51,124 bases of DNA from NCBI GenBank assembly GCA_947311765.1, contig CAMZLS010000007.1, forward strand, positions 1-51,124. The letters are read 5' to 3'. Positions 9,422 through 18,049 of the stretch are shown here, one piece after another (position 1 is the first letter of the stretch; every line of letters begins with the position of its first letter). The stretch comes from an uncultured Helicobacteraceae bacterium (GTDB lineage: Bacteria > Campylobacterota > Campylobacteria > Campylobacterales > Sulfurimonadaceae). Under the pieces are notes generated by a model. It made no database searches, had not been told where the DNA came from, and saw nothing but the letters and a program-made list of their open reading frames with translations. Both the position numbers and the translations under genes were made by a program.

Positions 9422-10725
9422 AGTATCACTTTATAGGCATAGGCGGTATCGGCATCTCAGGCTTAGCCAAATATATGTACTTTCGTGGGCATAAGGTGAG
9501 TGGTTCGGATATCAAAGAGTCTGTTATCACAAGAAAACTCGAATCAGAAGGCTTACATGTAAGCATTCCTCAAGTAGCACAAAATATCACCGACCAAGAG
9601 TGTGTTATCCATTCTGCTATTATTCGAGGAGATAATCCCGAAGTTTTAGAGGCAAAAGCGAAGGGTATTAAAGTGATGGCAAGACGCGAGGCACTTTTGG
9701 AGATTTTACATGATTCTAAAGTCTATGCGGTCGCAGGCGCACATGGAAAAAGCACCACCTCAGCTATCCTCTCTTCTATCATGCACGGTTCAGCTATTAT
9801 TGGGGCGGAGTCTAAGGAGTTTGGCTCAAATGTGCGCTATTGTGATGATAGCGATATCTTGATTTTTGAAGCCGATGAGAGTGATGGAAGTTTTTTAAAT
9901 TCTAATCCTTTTGTTGCTATCGTAACCAATGCCGAGCCTGAGCATATGGAGTATTATAATTACGACGAGGAGCTTTTTTATAACTGTTATAGAGAGTTTA
10001 TCCAAAAAGCTCCGTGGCGTGTTTTAAATGCAGAAGATCCTTTTTTAAGCACGATAGATGGTGATGCTACGCGTCTTTATCCAAGCAGAGATATCAGAAA
10101 TATTGAGTATATTTTAAAAGGCGATGAGCCTTATACACGCTTTACATGTAAGGATTATGGAATCTTTGAGGTGTGGGGTTTTGGCAAGCATATTGCACTA
10201 GACGCAGCCTTAGCTATCTTAGCAGCTGAGAAGAGTATGGATATGGAAGATATCCGTAAAAATGTCTTACACTACAAGGGTATCAAAAAGCGTTTTGATA
10301 TCCTCTCAAGTGATGAAAATGTAGTGATAATAGATGATTATGGACACCATCCTACGGAAATAAAAGCAACTTTGGAGTCTGTGCAAGTTTACAAAAAGTT
10401 AAAAAAAATAGAACATATCATTGCCATCTGGCAACCGCATAAATACTCACGAACACTGGATAATCTTGAGGCTTTTAAGGCTTGTTTTGAGGGGGTCGAT
10501 TCGCTTGTTATTCTTCCTGTATGGGCGGCGGGTGAGGCGGAGGTTTTTATAGATTTTGAAAAAGAGTTTTCTCATTATAATCTGAGCTTGGTAGAGAGAC
10601 TTAATCGCGCAGACAATAGTATTGCATTAATAAAAGATGATACAATAGTGCAAATTTTAGATAGTGGATTGATAGTTGGTTTCGGTGCTGGCGATATCAC
10701 CTATCAGATACGAGGGCAAAAATGA
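9418..10725 (+). CDS. murC: UDP-N-acetylmuramate--L-alanine ligase
   Basis: MurC adds L-Ala to UDP-MurNAc, the first peptide step of peptidoglycan synthesis in the cytoplasm. The 435-residue protein has the N-terminal GIGGIGISGLA nucleotide-sugar loop, the ATP loop GAHGKSTTS (about residues 104-112), EADESDGSF, the central-domain NAEPEHMEYY and the C-terminal DDYGHHPTEI motif. It overlaps both neighbours by four bases and carries TTACATGTAA copies at 9553 and 10142. Confidence 0.97.
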   Translation: MKYHFIGIGGIGISGLAKYMYFRGHKVSGSDIKESVITRKLESEGLHVSIPQVAQNITDQECVIHSAIIRGDNPEVLEAKAKGIKVMARREALLEILHDSKVYAVAGAHGKSTTSAILSSIMHGSAIIGAESKEFGSNVRYCDDSDILIFEADESDGSFLNSNPFVAIVTNAEPEHMEYYNYDEELFYNCYREFIQKAPWRVLNAEDPFLSTIDGDATRLYPSRDIRNIEYILKGDEPYTRFTCKDYGIFEVWGFGKHIALDAALAILAAEKSMDMEDIRKNVLHYKGIKKRFDILSSDENVVIIDDYGHHPTEIKATLESVQVYKKLKKIEHIIAIWQPHKYSRTLDNLEAFKACFEGVDSLVILPVWAAGEAEVFIDFEKEFSHYNLSLVERLNRADNSIALIKDDTIVQILDSGLIVGFGAGDITYQIRGQK

Positions 10726-11051
10726 GTTATATTTTAGGTTTATTAGCAGTAGGCGTTTTCTTTTTGGTATTGCATAATCTCACAGAACTTGAGAAAAATC
10801 AGAAAAATCTTATCGTAGCAGTTTTACTAGGGCTTATCTTAAGTATGTATCTCTTCAATCTTTACTCAGATGTTCAGCGAGAAAAGGTTTTAAATGTTGT
10901 TATAGAGTACAAGCAGAATAAAACCCTTACATGTAATGGTATAGATGTTAATCAAACAAACTTCTCTTATAGCGTAGGAACACAAACATTTATAGGACGT
11001 GAAAACACTCCACATTATGGAAGATTGATTAGTGCTACAGAGTGTGAATAA
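10722..11051 (+). CDS. Small membrane protein following murC
   Basis: A 109-residue protein with two hydrophobic N-terminal helices (about residues 2-18 and 29-48) and a polar C-terminal part of about 60 residues that probably faces the periplasm. It contains a few cysteines but no motif I can name. It overlaps murC by four bases. A small membrane protein after murC is also found in Helicobacter and Campylobacter (HP0622-like by position, from memory). Function unknown; a TTACATGTAA copy at 10927 supplies the Thr-Cys of LTCNG. Confidence 0.75.
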   Translation: MSYILGLLAVGVFFLVLHNLTELEKNQKNLIVAVLLGLILSMYLFNLYSDVQREKVLNVVIEYKQNKTLTCNGIDVNQTNFSYSVGTQTFIGRENTPHYGRLISATECE

Positions 11052-11066
11052 GGTTAGGAATTAAAT

Positions 11067-12173
11067 GTGAAATTATTTACTAAAAAAAGAGTTCTTTTTC
11101 TTTTTTTACTGATTATTCTCGTATTACTTTTTGCCATTGTGCACTTTAACGGAGAGATAAAATATCAAAATTTAAGTAATATCAGCGATAAACTTTCCAT
11201 AGCTTTGCATGATCAGTTAGAGCGTGAAGAAGAAGATGCTCTGCGTTTTGCTCTTGTCCTTTCTCAAAATGAAGCTATCAAAGATGCTCTTTTACAAGAT
11301 AACGAAGATCGTGGTTATGAGATTTTATCTACGATAATGAAAAAACTAAAAGAGAACACAAACACCTTATTGCGTTCACAGATTATCACGCCTGAGTATC
11401 TTATTTTTGCTCGAAGCTGGGATGATACTTATTCTGGTATGCCTTTAGAAGATTCTCGTAAAGATTTACAATACTTTAAAACCAATAAAAAGCCACGTGT
11501 TTCAATAGAAGTAGGACGACGCTTGGGCATTAAAGCAACCGTACCTCTTTATAAAAAAGGCAGGCTTTTAGGCTTTGTAGAGGTTTTACAATTTTTTGAT
11601 ACAACGACTACTTTTTTTAGAGAGTTTGGAATTGATTTGTATATTTTGATGGATTATGACTTTTATAATACTGCTGTTTTAATGCAAAGCAATCCAACCA
11701 TAGGAGCATATATCATCGCTAATCGTGCTTATAATAATACACATGTAAATACTTTAGAGCGTCTTGATTTTAAAAAACTTCAAGCAAAAAAGTTTGTAGA
11801 AGTTGATGATAAGATTCTTTTTTATGAGCCTATAAAAAATGCAAATTCAGAGCTTATTGGAGCTTTTGTAATGGTAATGCCTCAAAAAAATATAGCCAAT
11901 TTTGGCAATAGTGACGAAGATATTTCAATTTTTCTCAATTTTTCTCGCAAAAATTTGTATGATATCGTCAAAAAAGAGACGCTCAAAAACGATCTCTATA
12001 AAAGCCAATACGACAAGGCACTTTTATATCTTAAAGACACAGTAGCAGATGAAGATAGAGAGCTTTTTATTCAAGAGGCGAATAAAATATTGCATAGTTA
12101 TACAAAAGAGGAGTTAATAGCCTTGATTTTAAAACATAGAAGTATTCGACGAATAAAGGGGGAAATTCGATGA
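11067..12173 (+). CDS. Membrane-anchored periplasmic Cache-type sensor protein
   Basis: The 368-residue protein starts at GTG 11067. One N-terminal hydrophobic helix (residues about 9-27) is followed by a long extracytoplasmic region with a helical stalk (30-100) and a Cache-like alpha/beta region. The latter includes GRRLGIKATVPLYKKGRLLGFVEV and a later LIGAFVMVMPQ strand, typical of double-Cache ligand sensors. No second membrane span, kinase or methyl-accepting domain follows, so it has no output of its own. It overlaps the response regulator gene by four bases and is probably a periplasmic receptor for the adjacent kinase. The ligand is unknown; the position before soxX suggests a sulfur compound. 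Confidence 0.75.
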   Translation: MKLFTKKRVLFLFLLIILVLLFAIVHFNGEIKYQNLSNISDKLSIALHDQLEREEEDALRFALVLSQNEAIKDALLQDNEDRGYEILSTIMKKLKENTNTLLRSQIITPEYLIFARSWDDTYSGMPLEDSRKDLQYFKTNKKPRVSIEVGRRLGIKATVPLYKKGRLLGFVEVLQFFDTTTTFFREFGIDLYILMDYDFYNTAVLMQSNPTIGAYIIANRAYNNTHVNTLERLDFKKLQAKKFVEVDDKILFYEPIKNANSELIGAFVMVMPQKNIANFGNSDEDISIFLNFSRKNLYDIVKKETLKNDLYKSQYDKALLYLKDTVADEDRELFIQEANKILHSYTKEELIALILKHRSIRRIKGEIR

Positions 12174-12823
12174 AAGTTTTATTATTAGAAGATGAATATG
12201 CTTTACGCATTAGTATCGAAGAGTTTTTAGAAGATATTGGTTATGATGTTGATGGATATGGCAATGGGGACGAGGCGTATGAAGCGGTGTATGAAAAAAG
12301 CTATGCTATCTTACTTTTAGATGTCAATGTTCCTGGGATGAATGGCTTTGATCTTCTAGGAACACTTCGCAAAGATGGCAATAAAACTCCTGCTATTTTT
12401 CTCACTTCCATGACAGATATTCAAGATTTACAAGAGGGATATAAAAAAGGGTGCTGTGACTATATACGCAAACCTTTTGATTTAGATGAGTTGCAGTTAC
12501 GCATGATGCAGGTGTGCAAAAATGTTTTACATGAAGATGAGGATATACTTACCTTGGCAGAGGGGCTTAGATATGATCTCAAGCAGTTTACATTGACCTA
12601 TAATGACAAGCATGTCTTACTAAGTAAAACAGAGAAAGATATACTAAATATGCTCCTTAACCATTATAATCAAGTTGTCTCCATCGCAATGTTTCAGGAT
12701 GAAATTTGGGGAGAATATGTAGATCCTGCCAATATAAGAGTACAAATAAATAATTTAAGAAAAAAACTTCCAAAAGATGTTATTCAAAATCGTCGTGGAT
12801 TAGGATATGTCATTGAAAGATAG
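12170..12823 (+). CDS. OmpR/PhoB-family response regulator
   Basis: A 217-residue regulator with a receiver domain (residues 1-115: acidic pair E7/D8, phospho-acceptor Asp51 in LLLDVNVPG, Thr/Ser after FLTSM, Lys in RKPFD) and a C-terminal winged helix (about 130-217) ending in NRRGLGYVIER. OmpR-type regulators bind phased direct repeats, and three TTTACA repeats at 10-11 base spacing lie upstream of soxX. It overlaps the Cache gene by 4 bases and the kinase gene by 17. It is the likely regulator of sox, by inference from position. Confidence 0.93.
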   Translation: MKVLLLEDEYALRISIEEFLEDIGYDVDGYGNGDEAYEAVYEKSYAILLLDVNVPGMNGFDLLGTLRKDGNKTPAIFLTSMTDIQDLQEGYKKGCCDYIRKPFDLDELQLRMMQVCKNVLHEDEDILTLAEGLRYDLKQFTLTYNDKHVLLSKTEKDILNMLLNHYNQVVSIAMFQDEIWGEYVDPANIRVQINNLRKKLPKDVIQNRRGLGYVIER

Positions 12824-13976
12824 CTCTTACGCCCTTAAAAATGCCTTGTTTTATACTCTTCTTGTAACTTGCATACTTCTTGTGCCACTCTATATTTATA
12901 CGCTTTATTCTAAGACTATCTATGAAATTGAAAATGAGCTTATTTTAAAAGAACATGCAACGCGTATTATACGATCTATGCAAGAGTATGACTCGATTCA
13001 CGAGGAGTATTTCGAATTTCCTCGTTTTAAGAGCATAGAATCTGGACTGTATGACCTGCAATTTAAACCAATCTTTACACTTATTACAAAACCTCTTTTA
13101 AATCTAAGCGAGGGTTATCATATTTATAATAATTACGCATACTTAGTCCTCTCTCTTCCAAAAGAGCGTTATTTTTCTGCGGAATATCTTATTGTTGCCA
13201 CAGAGCTTTCGTATGCGTCTGTGTATCTTAAGGTTGCGAGCATATTGCTCTCTATTGCTATGCTCGTACTCTTATTATCTTTCTTCTTTTTAAAACGGTT
13301 TGCTTTGCCTTTTAAGAGAGTAAATAAGAAGTTAGATAATTTCATTAAAGACTCTATGCACGAGATAAACACGCCTCTAAGTATCATTAATGTCAATATT
13401 GATCTGCACAATCGAAAATTCCCTCAAACAAAATATCTCCAGCGCATCAAAACAGCAACAAAAATTTTATCTACGATATATGATGATATGGATTATTTAA
13501 TTAAAAATAGACAGCGTAATTTTGAAATTGAGGCTATAAATTTAAAAGATTTTTTATATGAGAGGGTAAATTATTTTGCAGAAGTCGCAGCAATGAAAGA
13601 GATAAAACTTCTCTGCCTTCAATGTGATGATCTTATGATTACTTTTAACACAACACAGCTTCAGCGTATCATAGATAATAATATTTCTAATGCCATTAAG
13701 TACTCTGAGCCTAAGGGGAAAGTGGAAGTATCTCTGCATGATTTTGATAAGGGATGTAAAATTATTTTTAGAGATTATGGAGTAGGCATGAAAAATCCTG
13801 AAAAGATATTTGAGCGATACTATCGTGAAAGTTCTCAAGTTGGTGGTTTTGGAATAGGACTAAATATTGTCAAAGCGATTATAGACGAACATAACATATC
13901 CTTACATGTAAGCTCGGTTTACAATGAAGGTTCGACTTTTATATACACTTTTCCTGCAAATATGAAACAGCTATAA
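12807..13976 (+). CDS. Membrane sensor histidine kinase upstream of sox
   Basis: The 389-residue kinase has two membrane helices (about 15-33 and 143-163) enclosing a periplasmic part of roughly 110 residues, then a short linker. The phospho-acceptor His185 is in MHEINTPLS. The ATPase domain has the N box (NNISNAIKYSE), the G1 box DYGVGMKNP and the G2 box GGFGIGLNIV. No HAMP domain is obvious. A TTACATGTAA copy at 13902 encodes Leu-His-Val near the end. The small periplasmic region and the linked Cache protein suggest a ternary receptor-kinase-regulator system. Confidence 0.92.
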   Translation: MSLKDSSYALKNALFYTLLVTCILLVPLYIYTLYSKTIYEIENELILKEHATRIIRSMQEYDSIHEEYFEFPRFKSIESGLYDLQFKPIFTLITKPLLNLSEGYHIYNNYAYLVLSLPKERYFSAEYLIVATELSYASVYLKVASILLSIAMLVLLLSFFFLKRFALPFKRVNKKLDNFIKDSMHEINTPLSIINVNIDLHNRKFPQTKYLQRIKTATKILSTIYDDMDYLIKNRQRNFEIEAINLKDFLYERVNYFAEVAAMKEIKLLCLQCDDLMITFNTTQLQRIIDNNISNAIKYSEPKGKVEVSLHDFDKGCKIIFRDYGVGMKNPEKIFERYYRESSQVGGFGIGLNIVKAIIDEHNISLHVSSVYNEGSTFIYTFPANMKQL

Positions 13977-13982
13977 TAATTT

Positions 13983-14024
13983 TTTACAAATCTTTACATT
14001 AATTTTACACAAGCAACATACAAT
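13983..14024 (+). promoter_or_regulatory. Probable soxX promoter with three phased TTTACA operator repeats
   Basis: TTTACA occurs at 13983-13988, 13993-13998 and 14004-14009, so starts are 10 and 11 bases apart, one helical turn each. A -10-like TACAAT follows at 14019-14024, about 30 bases before soxX. OmpR-family regulators typically bind such direct repeats, and an OmpR-type regulator is encoded just upstream. The repeats and spacing are visible; binding is inferred. A strong AGGAGGGTG site (14041-14049) precedes the soxX ATG. Confidence 0.6.
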
Positions 14025-14053
14025 ACACTTAATCAAAAAAAGGAGGGTGACAT

Positions 14054-14614
14054 ATGAGGAAGTTAATTTTGATGGGCTTAGCTTTGGGAATGACGATGGC
14101 AGTAGCTTCAGACTTAAGAAGTGCTATTGAAACACCAGATGCTAGTAAGCTTATTGCGAAGGATCTTTTAGAGCCTGCAAAAGTATATACTATGCCAAGC
14201 GGATGTATCACAAATGATAAGGATTCCATTGCGAGAGGAAAGTTTATTTTTCATAACTTAAATGGAAAAAAAGCAAAAGGAAAGCTCCCTAAAGGTCTTT
14301 CGAAAAAGCAGATGAAACCAGGTAAGACATATTTACCACAAGATAAAATCCCTGCAAAACAGTATGGAAATTGTGTAGCGTGTCATAATATTGAAGGTGC
14401 TAGAGGTGCTGGAAATATCGGTCCTGACTTAACAAACTACAACGAGTTTTTTATCAAAACAGGTGCTAGAGATAATGCCTTTGTTTTTCAAAAAATTGCA
14501 GACCCACGTATCGACAATCCAAATACACACATGACAGTTAATTTAACAACAAAGCTTTTTACAACACATGAGATTTGTGAAATCGCTTCATATATCGTAT
14601 CGATAAAAAAATAA
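14054..14614 (+). CDS. soxX: Sulfur-oxidation c-type cytochrome SoxX
   Basis: SoxX is the small heme subunit of SoxXA, which couples thiosulfate oxidatively to the SoxY cysteine in the periplasm. The 186-residue precursor has a signal peptide (about residues 1-19), one CxxCH heme site (CVACH, 107-111), GNIGPDLT after it, and Met160 as the likely distal ligand. It starts the sox gene run, 11 bases before soxY. No TTACATGTAA copy occurs in soxXYZAB. Confidence 0.93.
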   Translation: MRKLILMGLALGMTMAVASDLRSAIETPDASKLIAKDLLEPAKVYTMPSGCITNDKDSIARGKFIFHNLNGKKAKGKLPKGLSKKQMKPGKTYLPQDKIPAKQYGNCVACHNIEGARGAGNIGPDLTNYNEFFIKTGARDNAFVFQKIADPRIDNPNTHMTVNLTTKLFTTHEICEIASYIVSIKK

Positions 14615-14624
14615 GGAAAGACAT

Positions 14625-15086
14625 ATGCAAAGAAGATCATTTTTAAGAGGCTTAGGTTTAGTTGCGGTTGCTTCAACAGTAAGTACTCCAACAATGCTTT
14701 TGGCAGCTCCAAAAGGTCCAAACGAACTCAATATAGACTTAGCAGTAAAAGCTATTACAGGCGCTAAAGCAGTTGTAAAATCTGAAAAAGTTCATATGAA
14801 AGCTCCAGAAATTGCAGAAAATGGTGCAGTTGTGCCTGTTACTGTAACAGTTGATTCTCCAATGACTGATGATGATTATATAAAAGCAATTCATATTTTT
14901 GCTACGAAAAACTCAAATGTTCGTTGTGCAGATGTGATGCTAACACCAATGAACGGCATAGCAATGTTTGCAACGCGTGTAAAACTTGGAAAATCTCAAG
15001 AGATTATGGCACTTGTTGAAACGAGCAAGGGTGAGTTTTTAAGTACTTCGCAAAGCGTAAAAGTTACCATTGGTGGCTGTGGTTGA
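14625..15086 (+). CDS. soxY: Sulfur carrier protein SoxY
   Basis: SoxY carries sulfur intermediates covalently on a C-terminal cysteine in the periplasm. The 153-residue precursor starts with a twin-arginine signal (RRSFLRG) and ends in the diagnostic GGCG tail (Cys152). It lies between soxX and soxZ. The 56-base gap to soxZ contains a strong hairpin. Confidence 0.96.
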   Translation: MQRRSFLRGLGLVAVASTVSTPTMLLAAPKGPNELNIDLAVKAITGAKAVVKSEKVHMKAPEIAENGAVVPVTVTVDSPMTDDDYIKAIHIFATKNSNVRCADVMLTPMNGIAMFATRVKLGKSQEIMALVETSKGEFLSTSQSVKVTIGGCG

Positions 15087-15088
15087 TA

Positions 15089-15117
15089 TTTTCTTTATAG
15101 CACCAATATAAAGAAAA
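15089..15117 (+). other. 11-bp stem-loop between soxY and soxZ
   Basis: TTTTCTTTATA (15089-15099) and TATAAAGAAAA (15107-15117) are perfect inverted repeats around a 7-base loop. The T-run needed for termination is absent on the plus strand, so it is more likely an mRNA processing or stability element in the polycistronic transcript. On the minus strand it would resemble a terminator, but no minus gene is present there. Confidence 0.55.
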
Positions 15118-15142
15118 AAAGATAATTAAAAGGAAAAATATT

Positions 15143-15478
15143 ATGGGAAAAAGAAAATCATTAATCAAAATTAAGCCTAAAAAATATAAAACTGGCGAAA
15201 TTGTAAAAGTGAGTTTTATGGTTATGCATCCAATGGATACTGGTATGCGTAAAAACAAAAAAACTGGTAAAATTGTTCCAGCACACTATATCAATGAAGT
15301 GAAATTCATGTTCAATGGAAAAGTATTTACTACAATGAAAACATGGGAATCTCTTTCTACAAATCCTGTTTTTACTGTGAACTTTAAGGTACCTGGTAAG
15401 GGAAAAATAACAGTTTCTTACACAGATAACACTGGTGAAAGCCAAGAGAAAAGCAAAAAAATTAAACCAAAAGGCTAG
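15143..15478 (+). CDS. soxZ: Thiosulfate oxidation carrier partner SoxZ
   Basis: SoxZ forms a heterodimer with SoxY. The 111-residue protein has the SoxZ beta-sandwich pattern: start with (K)IK, GEIVKVSFMVMHPMDTGMR, NEVKFMFNGK, the TNPVFTVNFKVPG strand and GKITVSYTDNTG. It has no signal peptide, in line with export of SoxZ together with the Tat-targeted SoxY. ATG 15143 is preceded by AAAAGGAAAA; soxA starts three bases after its stop. Confidence 0.95.
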   Translation: MGKRKSLIKIKPKKYKTGEIVKVSFMVMHPMDTGMRKNKKTGKIVPAHYINEVKFMFNGKVFTTMKTWESLSTNPVFTVNFKVPGKGKITVSYTDNTGESQEKSKKIKPKG

Positions 15479-15481
15479 ATT

Positions 15482-16252
15482 ATGGTATCTAAAAAGATAA
15501 TTTTAGCATTTGCGCTTATTGGTGTCTTAGCTTTTAGTGGAGAACAATTTGCCATGAGTGACTCTGATCGTGCTATTTATGCAGAAATGTTAGAAAGTAA
15601 TCCTGCTGATATGGATGTGGAATACGGTAGTGAATTAATGGAAGATTTAGTGGGCGGTGACGAAGGTCTAGCAAAATTTTTAGGTGTTAGTGAAGATGAA
15701 CTTCCTGCTTATATCGCTGGTTTTCCGCGTTACATAGAAAAACTTGGACTTGTTGTTGGACTTGATCAGGTTCTTCAGGCCTTAATGGCTGAGAATGGAA
15801 AAAAACCTTTTAAACTTAAAAGTAAAGATATGTTTGCTTTAAGCACATACGCAAAATCAATTGCAAATGGTGAAGCGAGCAATATCGATGTAAATGCAAA
15901 TGAACATATGAAAAAAGCCCTTGCCTTGGGTGAGAAAACTTTTATGACAAAGCGCGGTGGACGCGGACTTTCTTGTAATAGTTGTCATGCTCCTGCAGTG
16001 ATTGGTGCAATTTTACGGACACAACCACTTCCAGAATTAGGTGCTGATGGTGTTGCAGTTGCTGCTACATGGCCTGGATATCGTATGACAAAATCATCTT
16101 TGAGAACACTACAAAGACGCTTTCAAGGTTGCATGAAAAATGCACTCTTAAAAGTTATTCCTATCGGTTCTGCTGAGATGGTTGCTTTGGAAGTATATCT
16201 AACAAACAGAGCCAAAGGAATTGAAATAGCTGTTCCTGGTTTGAAACGCTAA
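15482..16252 (+). CDS. soxA: Sulfur-oxidation cytochrome SoxA, monoheme form
   Basis: SoxA is the catalytic cytochrome subunit of SoxXA. The 256-residue precursor has a signal peptide (about 1-20), one heme site CNSCH (165-169) and the catalytic Cys217 in RRFQGCMKN, whose cysteine persulfide ligates the heme. Only one CxxCH is present, so this is the monoheme type rather than the diheme type of Paracoccus. It lies three bases after soxZ and nine before soxB. Confidence 0.95.
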   Translation: MVSKKIILAFALIGVLAFSGEQFAMSDSDRAIYAEMLESNPADMDVEYGSELMEDLVGGDEGLAKFLGVSEDELPAYIAGFPRYIEKLGLVVGLDQVLQALMAENGKKPFKLKSKDMFALSTYAKSIANGEASNIDVNANEHMKKALALGEKTFMTKRGGRGLSCNSCHAPAVIGAILRTQPLPELGADGVAVAATWPGYRMTKSSLRTLQRRFQGCMKNALLKVIPIGSAEMVALEVYLTNRAKGIEIAVPGLKR

Positions 16253-16261
16253 GGGCTAGAA

Positions 16262-18040
16262 ATGGATATTTCAAGAAGAGATTTTATGCAGATTGCAGCA
16301 GCATTAGGACTTGTTACAGTGACTAACGGTTGCGCTTCAGCAGTACCAGGAAAAAGCATTAGCAAGGTATCTGCAAAAGATATTTATGGTTTTAATGCTA
16401 CGGGTAAACTTACTTTATTACATATGTGTGATATTCATGCACATATTAAACCACTCTATTGGAGAGAGCCATCAACACTAATCTCTGCTCCAAACCTTGT
16501 GGGAACACCTGGCTTTTTATGTGGTGAGGCTTTCTCAAAACATTATGGTTTAGAGCCAAGCTCATTAGATGCATATTTTGATACACATGTAGATTTTGAA
16601 GCTTTAGCTAAGAAGTTTGGTAAAATGGGTGGGATTGCCCATATGAAAACAGTTGTTAATACTATCAAAGCAGAGCGTGGAGATGAAAATGTTCTCTTTT
16701 TAGACTCTGGTGATACATGGCAAGGTACAGGTGTAGCCCTTAAAACTCGTGGTGAAGCGATTGTAAAAGCACAGAACTATCTCGGTGTTGATGTGATGGT
16801 TGGACACTGGGAATTTACTTATGGTAAAGAGCGTGTTTTAGAACTTATTGAGATGCTTGACGCAAAATTTATCTCTCAAAATGTGGTCGGTGATGATCCT
16901 TTTGAAGATGAGTATGAAGAGTTAATATTTGAACCATATACTATAGAAGAACGCGCAGGTGCTAAGATTGGTATTATTGGCCAATCTTTTCCATTTACTT
17001 CTACGGCAAATCCAAAAGAGTTTACCGAGGGGTGGAGTTTTGGTCTGCGTCTTGATACGCTTCAAGAGTATGTTGATGAGTTACGCAATGAGCATAAGGT
17101 TGATTGTGTTGTTGTTCTTTCGCATGATGGTTTTAGTGTTGATCAAGAAGTAGCAAAGAAAATTAATGGTATTGACTTTATCTTAAGTGGGCACACACAC
17201 GATCCATCGCCACAGCCAATTATCATCAACGATACTGTTATTATGATTGCAGGAAGCCATGGAAAATTTATCGGACGACTTGATATTGATATCAAAGATC
17301 ATAAGATAAAAGGCTATGAGTATAAGCTCATTCCAATTGCGTCAAATATCATTCCAGCAGACCCTAAGGGTGTGAAACTTGTCAATGACTTATATGCTCC
17401 ATTTAATAAAGAGCTTAATGAAGTTCTAGGAAAGACGAAAAATACACTCTATAAGCGTGATACATTCTTCTCAACCTTTGATCAGCTCATAAATGATGCG
17501 ATTATGGATGAGATGAAGTGCGATATCTCTTTTACGCCAGGCTATCGCTGGGGAACAACAGTTCTTGGCGGTGACAATATCTTAATGGATAATGTTTATG
17601 AGATGTGTGGTATCACCTATCCAAATGTATATACTTTTGAGTTAAAAGGTGCTAGAATTGCTCAACTCTTAGAAGATATTGCAGATAATGTATTTAATGC
17701 AAATCCTCTCTATCAACAAGGTGGAGATATGAGTCGCCTTGGTGGTGTGACATATGATATTACGGTTTCAGCCAAGGCTGGAGAGCGTATTACGAAACTG
17801 ATGATTGGTGGCAAGCCAATTGATTTGAAAAAAACCTACATTGTATCTTCATGGGGTGGTAACTTGCAAAATGCAGGTGAAAATCTTCAAAAAGATAAAA
17901 TCCGTGCGGTTTATGATGTAACTCGTGATTATATCAAACGCCAAAAAGTTGTCAATGTGAGCAATAAAGGAAATGTAACTCTATTGGATTACGATTGTGG
18001 CTGTCCTGTTAAGGGCAAGCGTGGACACGCCACGCTTTAG
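16262..18040 (+). CDS. soxB: Thiosulfohydrolase SoxB
   Basis: SoxB hydrolyses SoxY-bound thiosulfonate, releasing sulfate, using two Mn ions in the periplasm. The 592-residue precursor has a Tat signal (SRRDFMQ). Metallophosphatase motifs are CDIHAHI, DSGDTWQGT, the SoxB-specific GHWEFTYG, SHDGFSVD and SGHTHD, and a 5'-nucleotidase-type C-terminal domain follows. It is somewhat longer than typical SoxB of about 560-570 residues. It follows soxA directly and precedes a metallo-beta-lactamase gene. Confidence 0.97.
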   Translation: MDISRRDFMQIAAALGLVTVTNGCASAVPGKSISKVSAKDIYGFNATGKLTLLHMCDIHAHIKPLYWREPSTLISAPNLVGTPGFLCGEAFSKHYGLEPSSLDAYFDTHVDFEALAKKFGKMGGIAHMKTVVNTIKAERGDENVLFLDSGDTWQGTGVALKTRGEAIVKAQNYLGVDVMVGHWEFTYGKERVLELIEMLDAKFISQNVVGDDPFEDEYEELIFEPYTIEERAGAKIGIIGQSFPFTSTANPKEFTEGWSFGLRLDTLQEYVDELRNEHKVDCVVVLSHDGFSVDQEVAKKINGIDFILSGHTHDPSPQPIIINDTVIMIAGSHGKFIGRLDIDIKDHKIKGYEYKLIPIASNIIPADPKGVKLVNDLYAPFNKELNEVLGKTKNTLYKRDTFFSTFDQLINDAIMDEMKCDISFTPGYRWGTTVLGGDNILMDNVYEMCGITYPNVYTFELKGARIAQLLEDIADNVFNANPLYQQGGDMSRLGGVTYDITVSAKAGERITKLMIGGKPIDLKKTYIVSSWGGNLQNAGENLQKDKIRAVYDVTRDYIKRQKVVNVSNKGNVTLLDYDCGCPVKGKRGHATL

Positions 18041-18049
18041 GAAAGATTT

